Source of the DNA: Phyllobacterium sp. 21LDTY02-6
GTDB lineage: Bacteria > Pseudomonadota > Alphaproteobacteria > Rhizobiales > Rhizobiaceae
Direction: 5' to 3'
Assembly: GCF_023554255.2 (NCBI RefSeq)
Contig: NZ_JAMJWD020000001.1
Coordinates: 1,084,755-1,148,754 of the forward strand
Length of the DNA stretch: 64,000 nt
Shown here: piece after piece, positions 50,656 to 60,099 of the stretch
Numbering within the stretch: position 1 is the first letter of the stretch
Layout of the letters: each line of letters starts with the position of its first letter
Translations under genes and position numbers: made by a program
Notes under the pieces: generated by a model
Database searches by the model: none
What the model saw: only the letters and a program-made list of their open reading frames with translations
Told to the model about the DNA's origin: nothing

Positions 50656-53600
50656 TGGCCTATCACGAGCTTTCCACCACCACGAATTTTTCCTTTCTTG
50701 AGGGCGCATCCCACCCGCAGGAATTGATCCAACAGGCGCATCATCTCGGCCTCGGCGGTATCGGGATTGCAGACCGCAACAGCCTGGCGGGCGTGGTGCG
50801 GGCCTATTCCGCGCATAGTGAACTGGTCGAAAGAACCGGCTCGCCCTTGAAGCTGTTCATAGGCTGCAGGCTCGTCTTTACGGATGAAACGCCGGACCTG
50901 ATCGTCTATCCCCGCCACCGTTCCGCCTATGGCCAGCTTTGCCGCCTGCTCAGCGAAGGCCGGGAGCGGGCCAAAATCAAGGGCGAATGTCATCTTCTTT
51001 TCGAGGATTTCAAATTCCGGGCGCGCAATTTCCAGATCATCGTGCTTCCTTCCGCCCATACGGAAGGAAGACTGCTGCATTTTCTGAGGCAATTGCGCAG
51101 GATCGCCCCTTCCTGCATCTGGCTTGGCCTTGCCATGCCGCATCACGGCGCGGATAAACGCCGGGCGGAAGCGCTGGCCCGGATTGCAGCGGCGAGCAAC
51201 GTCCCTCTCCTCGCGCATAATGACGTGCTCTACCATTCCCCTGCTCGCCGCCCTTTGCAGGACGTTCTCACCTGTATCCGCGAACAAGTCACGATTGAAA
51301 CTATCGGGCGCAGACTGGAGAAGAATGCCGAAAGACATCTGAGGGCGCCGGACGAAATGCAGCGTCTGTTCAGGCATTTTCCTGCGGCGCTGGACGAGAC
51401 CCAGCGCTTTATCGAGCCGATCAGCTTTTCGATGGCGGAGCTCAAATATAATTATCCGGACGAGCCGGTGCCGAAGGGCAAGACAGCGCAGCAGCACCTG
51501 CGCGACGAGACGTGGAGGGGCGCGGCCCGGCGCTATCCGCAAGGCATCCCGGACAAGGTCCGGAAGCTTCTGGAAAAGGAGCTGCGATTGATCGAGCAAC
51601 TCAAATACGAGCCCTACTTCCTCACGGTCTACGACATTGTCCAATATGCCCGTTCGCAAGGCATATTGTGCCAGGGGCGCGGTTCTTCGGCCAATTCGGC
51701 CGTCTGCTATTGCCTTGGCATCACCGCTGTCGATCCCTCGAAGTCAGAGGTGCTGTTCGAGCGCTTTCTTTCGATCGAGCGCAAGGAACCGCCGGATATC
51801 GACGTCGATTTCGAGCATGAGCGGCGCGAAGAGGTCATGCAATGGATCTTTGGGCGGTATACGAGAAAGCGGGCCGCGATCATTGCAACGGTGATCTGCT
51901 ATCGCCCGCGCAGCGCCATTCGCGATGTCGGCAAGGCGCTTGGACTGACCGAGGATGTCACCGGCGCCCTCGCCAACATGGTTTGGGGCAGCTGGGGCAA
52001 GACCATCGAGCACGAAGAGATCCGGCAGGCGGGCCTTGATCCCGACAATGGCATGATCCGCCGCGCGATCAAACTGACCAGGGCGCTGATCGGCTTTCCG
52101 CGTCATCTTTCCCAGCATGTGGGCGGTTATGTCCTGACCCGGGACAGGCTTGATGAAATGGTGCCGATAGGTCCCGCCGCCATGAAGGACCGCACCTTTA
52201 TCGAATGGGACAAGGACGATATCGACGAACTCAACATAATGAAGGTCGATGTCCTGGCGCTCGGCATGTTGACCTGTATCCGAAAGGCGTTCGAATTCAT
52301 TCGCCAGACCAAAGGCGAACATTGGGAATTGGCCACGATCCCTCCGGATGATCAAAAAGTTTACGCCATGCTTTGCAGGGCCGATTCCATCGGCGTCTTC
52401 CAAGTGGAAAGCCGGGCGCAGATGAACATGCTGCCGAGGCTTCGGCCGCAAGAATTTTACGATCTGGTCATCGAGGTGGCGATCGTCAGGCCGGGTCCTA
52501 TCCAGGGCGACATGGTGCACCCCTATTTACGGCGCAGGAAAGGCATTGAAAAAGTCCATTATCCATCGCCCTCGCCGAGATATGGCCCTGCTGACGAACT
52601 GGAAAATGTTCTTGGCAGGACATTGGGCGTTCCGCTCTTCCAGGAACAGGCCATGCGGATTGCCATTGTCGCAGCCGGCTTTTCAGCCGATGATGCCAAT
52701 AAACTGCGCCGTTCGATGGCGACTTTCCGCCATATGGGCACGATCCATGAAATGGAAGAGCGCATGGTGGAGGGCATGGTCGGCCGTGGCTATGACCGAA
52801 CCTTCGCGCAGAATTGCTTCAACCAGATCAAGGGCTTTGGCGAGTATGGCTTTCCTGAAAGCCATGCGGCAAGTTTTGCAATTCTGGTCTATGTTTCCGC
52901 CTGGATCAAATGCCATCATCCGGAGATCTTCGCGGCGGCGCTGCTCAATTCACAGCCGATGGGCTTCTATGCTCCCGCTCAGATTATCCGTGATGCACGC
53001 GAGCACGGTGTCGAGGTAAGGCCTGTCGATATCAATTTCAGCGAATGGGACAATACGATCGAGCGGATCGACGCGGATAAGCTCGCTCTGCGCCTCGGTT
53101 TCCGCCAGGTGGAAGGCTTTTCCAAGAATTGGGCGAAGACGATCAGCGAGATCAGGCAGAAGCCGTTTTCCGATATGGAGCAGGTGCGGCGTCTGACCCG
53201 GCTGGAGCGAAGGGCGTTTGTGCTGCTGGCGGATGCGGACGCGTTTCGCTCCATAGCCATGGACAGGCGCGCGGCTCTTTGGGCGGTTCGGCGGTTTCCC
53301 GACAATGAGACGCTCCCGCTCTTTCTCGCGGCGGACACGAATGAATTGGCGGCCGAGGCCGAGACCAGACTGCCCGACATGCGGTTTTCGGAGCATGTCG
53401 TTGCCGATTATGAATCGACCCGGTTTTCACTGAAGGGTCACCCCATGCAGTTCCTGCGTGAAATATTCGCGAAAGCAGGCGTTTTGAGCTGCAGGGATGC
53501 GACGGCTCTGCCGAACAACAGGCGTGTGAAGCTGGCGGGCATCATCACCGTGCGGCAAAGGCCGGGCAGCGCCAAGGGGGTGGTTTTCATGACCATCGAG

Positions 53601-53900
53601 GATGAAACCGGCATCGCCAATATCGTGATATGGGAAAAACTTCTCCAAAGGCAGCGCAGGGAAGTCATGGGCTCGCGGCTGATCATGATCGAAGGCGTGG
53701 TGCAGAGCGCCGATAATGTCGTGCACATCGTCGCCAACAGGCTGCATGACAAGACGGCGGAACTGCACAGATTGTCGGAGCAGCGTGCCCATCTGCCGGT
53801 TTCGCGCAGCGATGAACCGACACATTCATCGCAGATGGAATCGCGGGGGCGTCACCCCCGCAATGAAAGGATGCTGCCGAAATCCCGCGATTTTCACTGA
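50655..53900 (+). CDS. dnaE2: Error-prone DNA polymerase III alpha subunit DnaE2 (ImuC)
   Basis: 1081 aa from ATG 50655. PHP domain begins AYHELSTTTNFSFLEGASHP; catalytic aspartates lie in EPPDIDVDFEHERREEVMQW and IMKVDVLALGMLT; the C-terminal OB-fold begins KLAGIITVRQRPGSAKG. DnaE2 performs error-prone synthesis past lesions within the imuA-imuB-dnaE2 cassette. The stop lies at 53900, directly against the end of the convergent alcohol dehydrogenase gene, with no room for a terminator. Confidence 0.96.
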   Translation: MAYHELSTTTNFSFLEGASHPQELIQQAHHLGLGGIGIADRNSLAGVVRAYSAHSELVERTGSPLKLFIGCRLVFTDETPDLIVYPRHRSAYGQLCRLLSEGRERAKIKGECHLLFEDFKFRARNFQIIVLPSAHTEGRLLHFLRQLRRIAPSCIWLGLAMPHHGADKRRAEALARIAAASNVPLLAHNDVLYHSPARRPLQDVLTCIREQVTIETIGRRLEKNAERHLRAPDEMQRLFRHFPAALDETQRFIEPISFSMAELKYNYPDEPVPKGKTAQQHLRDETWRGAARRYPQGIPDKVRKLLEKELRLIEQLKYEPYFLTVYDIVQYARSQGILCQGRGSSANSAVCYCLGITAVDPSKSEVLFERFLSIERKEPPDIDVDFEHERREEVMQWIFGRYTRKRAAIIATVICYRPRSAIRDVGKALGLTEDVTGALANMVWGSWGKTIEHEEIRQAGLDPDNGMIRRAIKLTRALIGFPRHLSQHVGGYVLTRDRLDEMVPIGPAAMKDRTFIEWDKDDIDELNIMKVDVLALGMLTCIRKAFEFIRQTKGEHWELATIPPDDQKVYAMLCRADSIGVFQVESRAQMNMLPRLRPQEFYDLVIEVAIVRPGPIQGDMVHPYLRRRKGIEKVHYPSPSPRYGPADELENVLGRTLGVPLFQEQAMRIAIVAAGFSADDANKLRRSMATFRHMGTIHEMEERMVEGMVGRGYDRTFAQNCFNQIKGFGEYGFPESHAASFAILVYVSAWIKCHHPEIFAAALLNSQPMGFYAPAQIIRDAREHGVEVRPVDINFSEWDNTIERIDADKLALRLGFRQVEGFSKNWAKTISEIRQKPFSDMEQVRRLTRLERRAFVLLADADAFRSIAMDRRAALWAVRRFPDNETLPLFLAADTNELAAEAETRLPDMRFSEHVVADYESTRFSLKGHPMQFLREIFAKAGVLSCRDATALPNNRRVKLAGIITVRQRPGSAKGVVFMTIEDETGIANIVIWEKLLQRQRREVMGSRLIMIEGVVQSADNVVHIVANRLHDKTAELHRLSEQRAHLPVSRSDEPTHSSQMESRGRHPRNERMLPKSRDFH

Positions 53901-54995
53901 TCAGCGATCGGCGCGCAATTTGGCGTCTGGAACGACCACAAGCTTGCCGACAAAGCTCTTGGCCATGAAATCGCTTTGAGCCCGGTGGAATTCCGACAAG
54001 GGGTAGACGCCGCCGACCAGCGGCTTGATCCGGCCTTCCTCGATGTAGCGCACGATCCGGCGGAAATCGCCGCGTGTCCCTTGCGACGAGCCGTGCAAGG
54101 CGAGCTGTTTCAGATACATGGTGCGCAGGTCGAGTTGAACGACAGGACCAGCTATGGCGCCGGCGGTCGTATAACGACCCTCAGCTCTCAGGATGCGAAG
54201 GAGATCATTGAAGATCGCGCCGCCGACAAGATCCGCAACGACATCGATCGGCTTGCCGCCAGCTGCCTTGGCGACCGCATCGACGAGATTGCCTTCGCCG
54301 CGGGTGATCACGGCCTCGGCGCCGATGTCGAGCAGCGCCTTCTCCTTGCCCGGTCCGACCAGAGCGTAGGGAATGGCACCTCGAGCCCTCGCCAGTTGGA
54401 CGATGCCCGAACCGACGCCTCCGGAAGCCCCGGTGACGAGGACCCGCTCCCCGGCCTTCAGCGCAGCACGTTCCAGCATCTGTTCGCCGGTGAGGTAGGC
54501 GCAGCAGAACGTCGCAAGCTCGATATCGGTGAGGTCCGTATTGACGAAATGGGCGTTTTCGGCCGGAACCGCCACATATTCCGCATAGCCGCCGTCGCGG
54601 CCATGTCCGATATAGTCGATGTCCGCAAGGCTGTCGTCGTCGCGATTATAGATGGAAAAGTCGACCATGACCCGCTCGCCGAGACGTTCGCGCGATACGC
54701 CTTGGCCGACCTCGACGATATTGCCGACGATATCCGTTCCCTGGATACGCGGAAATGTCAGCGTCGGCTCCTGCCGGCGCCAGGTGGATACGGCGCCCGC
54801 GTCCTCCTCCGTGCCATAGGCGCCCTCGCGAACCCAGACATCGGTGTTGTTCATGCCGCAAGCGGTGATCTCGATCAGGACTTCACCCGGCGCCACGGCT
54901 GGCAACGGGGTATTGGTGTTGTAGACCAGCTTGTCCAATCCGCCATGGCCGACCAGTTGGACGGCGGCCATGGTCTGCGTGCTTCTATCCTGCAT
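53901..54995 (-). CDS. Alcohol dehydrogenase-like MDR family protein
   Basis: 364 aa. GroES-like domain (GEVLIEITACGMNNTDVWVR, FPRIQGTDIVGNIVEVG) and Rossmann domain (VLVTGASGGVGSGIVQLARA) are visible; the usual zinc-ligand Cys/His set is incomplete (Cys at ITACGMNN but GTD in place of GHE). It is the last gene of the minus-strand doeX-doeC-doeD operon, 9 nt after doeD, so it probably serves ectoine or related catabolism, but the standard pathway has no step for it. Confidence 0.85.
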   Translation of the reverse strand: MQDRSTQTMAAVQLVGHGGLDKLVYNTNTPLPAVAPGEVLIEITACGMNNTDVWVREGAYGTEEDAGAVSTWRRQEPTLTFPRIQGTDIVGNIVEVGQGVSRERLGERVMVDFSIYNRDDDSLADIDYIGHGRDGGYAEYVAVPAENAHFVNTDLTDIELATFCCAYLTGEQMLERAALKAGERVLVTGASGGVGSGIVQLARARGAIPYALVGPGKEKALLDIGAEAVITRGEGNLVDAVAKAAGGKPIDVVADLVGGAIFNDLLRILRAEGRYTTAGAIAGPVVQLDLRTMYLKQLALHGSSQGTRGDFRRIVRYIEEGRIKPLVGGVYPLSEFHRAQSDFMAKSFVGKLVVVPDAKLRADR

Positions 54996-55004
54996 GGGTC
55001 CCTC

Positions 55005-56390
55005 TCAAAGTGCCCGGGCGACCGATTCCACCGCGTCCGCGGTGGCCTTGACGACGATGTCGACCTCCTCGCGCGTCAGGCACAGCGGCGGCGCAAAGCC
55101 GAGAATGTCGCCCTGCGGCATCGCGCGGCCGATGACGCCGCGTTCGGCCAGAGCCGTGGCGATCCGCGGCCCGACCTTGTCGGCAGCGTCGAAGAAGACC
55201 CGGTCGTCCTTGTCCGCCACGAATTCCACGGCGGCCATGAGCCCATCGCCGCGCACTTCGCCGACGATCGGATGATCGGCCAGCGCCTGCGCCAGCTGCT
55301 CGCGGAAATAGCGACCGGTCTCGCCGGCATTGCGCACGAGGTCCAGCTTGTCGATGAGTTCGAGATTGGCGACGCCGGCAGCGGTGCAGATCGGGTGCGC
55401 GGAATAGGTCCAGCCATGGCCGATCGCGCCGAGCGCATCGGAACCGCTGACCAGAACGTCCCAGACCTTGTCGGCAACGATGACGCCGGACAATGGCGCA
55501 TAGGCCGAGGTCAGTCCCTTGGCGATCGTGATGAGGTCGGGCTTGATGCCGTAATGATCCGATCCGAACATGGTGCCGAGGCGGCCAAAGCCGGTGACGA
55601 CCTCGTCCGCCACGAGCAGGACGTCATATTTCTTCAGCACTTCCTGGATCTTCTGCCAGTATTGTGCCGGCGGCGGTACGATGCCGCCAGTGCCGAGAAT
55701 GGGCTCGCCGATAAAGGCCGCCACGGTTTCCGGTCCCTCGGCCAGGATCATTTCTTCCAGCTTGTCGGCGCAATGTTGCGAGAATTGCTCCTCGCTCATC
55801 GAGCGGTCGGCGCGGCGGAAATAATATGGCGCTTCCGTATGGAGTATCGGCGCGCGCGGCAGGTCGAAGGCATTGTGGAAGAGTTCGAGCCCGGTAAGGC
55901 TGCCGGTCATGACGCCGGAACCATGATATCCACGCCAGCGCGAAATGATCTTCTTCTTTTCCGGCCGGCCGAGGACATTGTTGTAGTACCAGATCAGCTT
56001 GATGTTGGTTTCATTGGCATCGGAGCCGGAGAGGCCGAAATAGACGCGGCTCATGCCTTCCGGCGCGCGGTCGATGATCATCTTCGACAGCGTGATCGAT
56101 GCCTCGGTGCCATGGCCGACATAGGCGTGATAATAGGCCAGTTGCTTCGCCTGCTCGGCGATCGCTTCGGCGATTTCCTGCCTGCCATAGCCGACATTGA
56201 CGCAGTAAAGCCCGGCGAAGGCATCGATGCTGGTCTTGCCCGTGCTGTCGGTGATACGCACGCCCTCGCCGCCGCTGATGACGCGCGTCGGCGTTTCGCC
56301 GCGCGCATGGGCGCCCATATGTGTCGACGGGTGGAAGAAATGATCGCGGTCCCACGCATTGAGTTCGTTCGATCTGTTGAGCATGTCCAT
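55005..56390 (-). CDS. doeD: Diaminobutyrate-type class III aminotransferase (DoeD)
   Basis: 461 aa PLP enzyme. Typical segments are VADEVVTGFGRLGTMFG and the PLP-lysine in LITIAKGLTSAYAPLSGVIV. In ectoine degradation DoeD transaminates L-2,4-diaminobutyrate to aspartate semialdehyde. The call as DoeD rests on gene context (next to DoeC, DoeX and EnuR); by sequence alone it is an omega-amino acid:pyruvate-type aminotransferase. Confidence 0.85.
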   Translation of the reverse strand: MDMLNRSNELNAWDRDHFFHPSTHMGAHARGETPTRVISGGEGVRITDSTGKTSIDAFAGLYCVNVGYGRQEIAEAIAEQAKQLAYYHAYVGHGTEASITLSKMIIDRAPEGMSRVYFGLSGSDANETNIKLIWYYNNVLGRPEKKKIISRWRGYHGSGVMTGSLTGLELFHNAFDLPRAPILHTEAPYYFRRADRSMSEEQFSQHCADKLEEMILAEGPETVAAFIGEPILGTGGIVPPPAQYWQKIQEVLKKYDVLLVADEVVTGFGRLGTMFGSDHYGIKPDLITIAKGLTSAYAPLSGVIVADKVWDVLVSGSDALGAIGHGWTYSAHPICTAAGVANLELIDKLDLVRNAGETGRYFREQLAQALADHPIVGEVRGDGLMAAVEFVADKDDRVFFDAADKVGPRIATALAERGVIGRAMPQGDILGFAPPLCLTREEVDIVVKATADAVESVARAL

Positions 56391-56405
56391 GTCCTTTCGT
56401 GATTC

Positions 56406-57899
56406 TCAGTGCGTATCGATGCAGAGATATTTGAGTTCGGTGAAAGCCTCGATGCCATGGCGGGAACCCTCCCGGCCAAGGCCCGACTGCTTGACGCCGC
56501 CGAACGGGATCGGCGCGCCGGTGATCTTGACCCGGTTGACGGCGACCATGCCGTAGTCGAGGCTTCGCCCGAGGCGCAGCATGCGCGCGCCGTCCTTGGT
56601 AACGACATAGGCAACGAGCCCGTATTCCGTCGCATTCGCCCGCGCCACCACCTCGTCTTCACTGTCGAACGCCGTGATGGCAGCGACCGGGCCGAATGTT
56701 TCTTCGTGCATGATCAACGCATCGTCCGGCACGTCGGCGAGCACGGTCGGCTTGTAGAAGAGTTCTCCGGCCTGATGGCGTTTGCCGCCGACAAGGCATT
56801 TCGCGCCCTTTGCAAGCGCATCCTCGACGTGCTCCTCCACCTTCGTCACCGCGCGCTCATGCATCAGCGGGCCGATCTCGGCGCCTTCCGTCAGGCCGGC
56901 AGCGACCTTGAGCGCAGCCGTCTTCCTGGCGAAGGCCTGGCCGAACGCCTGGACTATCGGCCGCTGCACATAGATCCGGTTGGCGGCGAGGCAATCCTGG
57001 CCGGAGGTGGCGAATTTCGCGTTGACCGCTATTTCCGCGGCACGTTCGATATCGGCGTCCTCGAATATGATCAGGGGCGCGTGGCCGCCGAGCTCCATGA
57101 CGAGGTTCTTCATCGTGGCAGCGCATTGGCGCGCGATGAGGCGGCCAACCTCCGTCGAACCGGTAAAGCTCAAGGCCCTGACCCGCGCATCGTCGCAGAA
57201 CTTGCCGACGACCTTCGATGCTTCGCCAGTAACGATGTTGAACACGCCGGCCGGAATGCCTGCCCGGTCGGCGAGTTCGGCGAGCGCGAGCGCCGAGAAC
57301 GGCGTTTCCGATGATGGATGCGCAACGATCGTGCAGCCCGCTGCCAGCGCTGCGGCCGCCTTGCGGGTAAGCATGGCCGAGGGGAAATTCCACGGCGTGA
57401 CGACGCCGACGACGCCCAGTGCCTCGCGGCGCACCATCATTTCGGCGCCGGCGAGATGGCTGGTGACACTCTCGGCGTTCAGGCGCTTGGCTTCCTCGGC
57501 ATACCATTCCACGAAGGATGCGGCATATTCGATCTCGCCAAGTGATTCCGCCAGCGGCTTTCCCTGTTCGAGGGTCATGATCAGCGCCAGATCGTCCTTG
57601 GCTTCGAGCATCAACTCGTACCAGCGGCGCAGCTTTGCCGAGCGCTGTTGCGGAAGCAGGTCGCGCCAGAGCGGAAACGCGCGGGCAGCGGCATCGATGG
57701 CCAGCGACGCCTGTTCGGCATTCAGCTTCGACACCCAGCCGATCGCCGTGCCCGAGGCCGGATCGTTGACTTCGAATGTCTGACCCGCATCGCCGGCGGT
57801 CCAATGGCCGTCGATATAGGCAAGCTCGCGCAGCATGCGACGGTCCTTGAGACCGTCGAGCGCGGCGTGCCGGTCTGGTCGTGCAAAATGGGCTGACAT
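56406..57899 (-). CDS. doeC: Aldehyde dehydrogenase, aspartate-semialdehyde type (DoeC)
   Basis: 497 aa, succinate-semialdehyde dehydrogenase-like. NAD-binding GSTEVGRLIARQ, catalytic Glu in LVMELGGHAPLIIFEDAD and catalytic Cys in SGQDCLAANRIYVQ are intact. In the ectoine pathway DoeC oxidises aspartate semialdehyde to aspartate. Located 15 nt upstream of doeD; the two are co-transcribed. Confidence 0.87.
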   Translation of the reverse strand: MSAHFARPDRHAALDGLKDRRMLRELAYIDGHWTAGDAGQTFEVNDPASGTAIGWVSKLNAEQASLAIDAAARAFPLWRDLLPQQRSAKLRRWYELMLEAKDDLALIMTLEQGKPLAESLGEIEYAASFVEWYAEEAKRLNAESVTSHLAGAEMMVRREALGVVGVVTPWNFPSAMLTRKAAAALAAGCTIVAHPSSETPFSALALAELADRAGIPAGVFNIVTGEASKVVGKFCDDARVRALSFTGSTEVGRLIARQCAATMKNLVMELGGHAPLIIFEDADIERAAEIAVNAKFATSGQDCLAANRIYVQRPIVQAFGQAFARKTAALKVAAGLTEGAEIGPLMHERAVTKVEEHVEDALAKGAKCLVGGKRHQAGELFYKPTVLADVPDDALIMHEETFGPVAAITAFDSEDEVVARANATEYGLVAYVVTKDGARMLRLGRSLDYGMVAVNRVKITGAPIPFGGVKQSGLGREGSRHGIEAFTELKYLCIDTH

Positions 57900-58017
57900 A
57901 AGGCTCTCCCGAATATGTTCGGGCCCAGTTTGGCGCTTTCATGCGGAGAAAGAGGCTGTTTATGGCCGGGAGAACGGAGAGATTGTCTGTATTGCCGCGG
58001 ATAGGAGGATATTCTGG

Positions 58018-58506
58018 CTACGCATCGGGAATGAGATCGGCAACCGGCAGGACCGCATCGTCCTTGACGATCTTCGTCACGATATAGGTGAAGTAACGGT
58101 CGATGCCGATCTCCTGCTGCAGCAGATCGTCAACCAGCCGTTGATAGGAATCGATATCTCGCGCCATGACCTTCACGACGTAGTCGACGCCGCCGCCCAC
58201 GGACCAGCATGCGACGATCTCCGGTATCGTCTTGACCGTCCGTTCGAAACGGTCGAAATCGGCCTGCCGGTGCGCACCGAGCGTGACCTCCATCAGGACG
58301 GTCGTTACGGGCGTGACCAGACGCAGCGCAAGCCGCGCGTGATAGCCGGTGATGATGCCGGCCTTCTCCAACCGCCGCAGCCGGGTCCAGCACGGCGTCG
58401 GCGAGATGCCGACACGCTCGGCGAGCGCCAGCTTGGTGATGCGCCCTTCCCGCTGTATCGCGTCGAGAATCCGGATATCGATCGTATCGAGCTTGATTGA
58501 GGTCAT
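58018..58506 (-). CDS. doeX: Lrp/AsnC-family regulator (DoeX)
   Basis: 162 aa. An N-terminal helix-turn-helix (DAIQREGRITKLALAERVGI, TPCWTRLRRLEKAGIITGYH) is followed by a RAM ligand domain ending DLLQQEIGIDRYFTYIVTKI. In ectoine utilisation clusters the Lrp-type DoeX binds the upstream region of doe/eut genes with catabolic intermediates. It lies 118 nt before doeC and is divergent from enuR. Confidence 0.88.
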   Translation of the reverse strand: MTSIKLDTIDIRILDAIQREGRITKLALAERVGISPTPCWTRLRRLEKAGIITGYHARLALRLVTPVTTVLMEVTLGAHRQADFDRFERTVKTIPEIVACWSVGGGVDYVVKVMARDIDSYQRLVDDLLQQEIGIDRYFTYIVTKIVKDDAVLPVADLIPDA

Positions 58507-58589
58507 GTTTCGCCTGTTTCGCTATCGCCTAATCATGACGTTGTCATTTTTTGATTGTCAATTGCACTGACTTCGATCACTTATAAATC
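58507..58589. promoter_or_regulatory. Divergent promoter region doeX / enuR
   Basis: 83 nt rich in A+T. It holds AATCATGAC-GTT-GTCATTTTTTGATT and, further on, GATTGTCAATTG. The reverse complement of the first contains GTCATGATT, the core also found twice before ehuA; the second contains CAATTGAC. Plausible EnuR and/or DoeX binding region. Confidence 0.45.
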
Positions 58590-59975
58590 ATGACATTCTG
58601 GCAACCAGATCCTGCGGCACTGCGCCGCCCGGCCTATCTCTCGCTCGCCGAACAGATTGCGCGCGCGATTGCCGATGGCAAGCTGGAGCAAGGCGCGCGC
58701 CTGCCGACCCATCGAAAGATGGCGGACGATCTGCAGCTTTCGGTGCAGACCGTGAGCCGGGCCTATGAGGAATTGATCCGCCGCAACCTGATTACCGGCG
58801 AAACGGGGCGTGGCACATTCGTTTCATCCACCCGCAGCGAGCCCGATCCGCCCTACCTGCCGGAACGCCTCGGCGAAGTCATCGACCTTTCGATCCTGAA
58901 GCCGATTTGCGAGACGTCGCATCTCGACCGCATGAAAAAAGCGCTGGCCTGGCTTTCGGAGAGCCTGCCGCCAAGCTCGGCCCTGTCGTTCCGGCCCAAC
59001 GTCGTATTCCCCCGCCACCGCGCCACGGCGGTGGAATGGCTGCGCCTGTGCGGGCTCGACGTGCATCCGACGAATGTAAGCGTCACCAATGGCGCCACCG
59101 CGGCCATGACTGTCGCCCTGATGAGCGTCGCGCCGCCCGGTTCGCGCATCGCGACCGAGGGCATAGGCCATCACACGCTGACGCCCCTTGCCTCCTATCT
59201 CGGCCTGACGCTGGACGGGCTGGCCATCGACGACCAGGGCATCGTTCCGGAGGCTCTGGACGAGTGTTGCCGCGAAACCGGAATTCAGGCCGTGTTCGTG
59301 CAGCCTTCGGTGATCAATCCCACTGCCGCCCTCATGGGTCTTGAGCGGCGTTTGGCGCTTGTCGAAGTGGCCCGCAAGCACGACATAGCGATTATCGAGA
59401 GCGATGTCCTCGGCCCGCTGGTCGAGGATCGCCCTCCTCCGATCGCCGCGCTCGCGCCAGAGCGGACGCTCTATTTCACCAGTTTCACCAAGATCGTGAT
59501 TCCGGGACTGCGCATCGGCTATCTTGTGGCGCCGGATCGCTATGTCGCCGCGGTGGCAAACCGGCATCTCGTATCCAACTGGATGGCGACGCCGATCATG
59601 GCCGAGATCGCCAGCCGCTGGGTCGTCGACGGCACCGCCAGGGAACTCGTGGATTGGCAGCGGGAGGCATTGAGGGCGCGTCACGAGACCGCCGCCGAAA
59701 TGCTTTCGGACATTCCATTTCTATCGCATCCGCAAAGCCTGCATATCTGGCTGCCATTGACCGGCGAGCGCACCGAGGACGCCTTTGTTGCCCATGCGCG
59801 CCTGCAAGGCGTCGCGATAGCGCCCGGCGCATCCTTTCGCATATCGAACTATCCCTGGCATTCGGCGGTGCGCATTTCGCTCGGGTCCACCACCGAAAAC
59901 GAATTGCGCTCCGGCCTTGCCGTGGTGGCAAATCTCATGCGCGGCGATCTCGAGCATCTGCTGCTCGCCATATGA
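58590..59975 (+). CDS. enuR: MocR/GntR-family regulator with aminotransferase domain (EnuR)
   Basis: 461 aa. The N-terminal winged helix (SLAEQIARAIADGKLEQGAR, TVSRAYEELIRRNLITGETG) is joined to a fold-type I aminotransferase-like domain. The PLP-binding lysine is K301 in FTSFTKIVIPGLRIGYLVAP, which corresponds to Lys302 of EnuR from Ruegeria pomeroyi. EnuR represses ectoine uptake and catabolism genes until diaminobutyrate-type inducers react with its PLP. Its position between the doe and ehu/eut operons supports the assignment. Confidence 0.9.
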   Translation: MTFWQPDPAALRRPAYLSLAEQIARAIADGKLEQGARLPTHRKMADDLQLSVQTVSRAYEELIRRNLITGETGRGTFVSSTRSEPDPPYLPERLGEVIDLSILKPICETSHLDRMKKALAWLSESLPPSSALSFRPNVVFPRHRATAVEWLRLCGLDVHPTNVSVTNGATAAMTVALMSVAPPGSRIATEGIGHHTLTPLASYLGLTLDGLAIDDQGIVPEALDECCRETGIQAVFVQPSVINPTAALMGLERRLALVEVARKHDIAIIESDVLGPLVEDRPPPIAALAPERTLYFTSFTKIVIPGLRIGYLVAPDRYVAAVANRHLVSNWMATPIMAEIASRWVVDGTARELVDWQREALRARHETAAEMLSDIPFLSHPQSLHIWLPLTGERTEDAFVAHARLQGVAIAPGASFRISNYPWHSAVRISLGSTTENELRSGLAVVANLMRGDLEHLLLAI

Positions 59976-60009
59976 TCGAACTGCCCGATTCTTCAGCACG
60001 CTCGCCTAA

Positions 60010-60045
60010 ATTGTCATGATTTAATTTTTACAATTGACATGATTT
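60010..60045 (+). promoter_or_regulatory. Paired direct repeats upstream of ehuA (candidate EnuR operator)
   Basis: ATTGTCATGATTT (60010-60022) and ATTGACATGATTT (60033-60045): 12 of 13 bases identical, start-to-start distance 23 nt, about two helical turns. The second copy contains a -35-like TTGACA. Direct repeats at such spacing are typical for MocR-type dimers. Confidence 0.6.
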
Positions 60046-60099
60046 GATAACTCTCCCATCGTTGGCCATGAGGTTGTCTCAACCAGAAGGGAGACACGC

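Noticed and set aside
53976-56402. 808-codon open frame on the plus strand
   Set aside because: Antisense to the alcohol dehydrogenase-like and doeD genes, which have full domain motifs. Long antisense frames are expected in GC-rich DNA.
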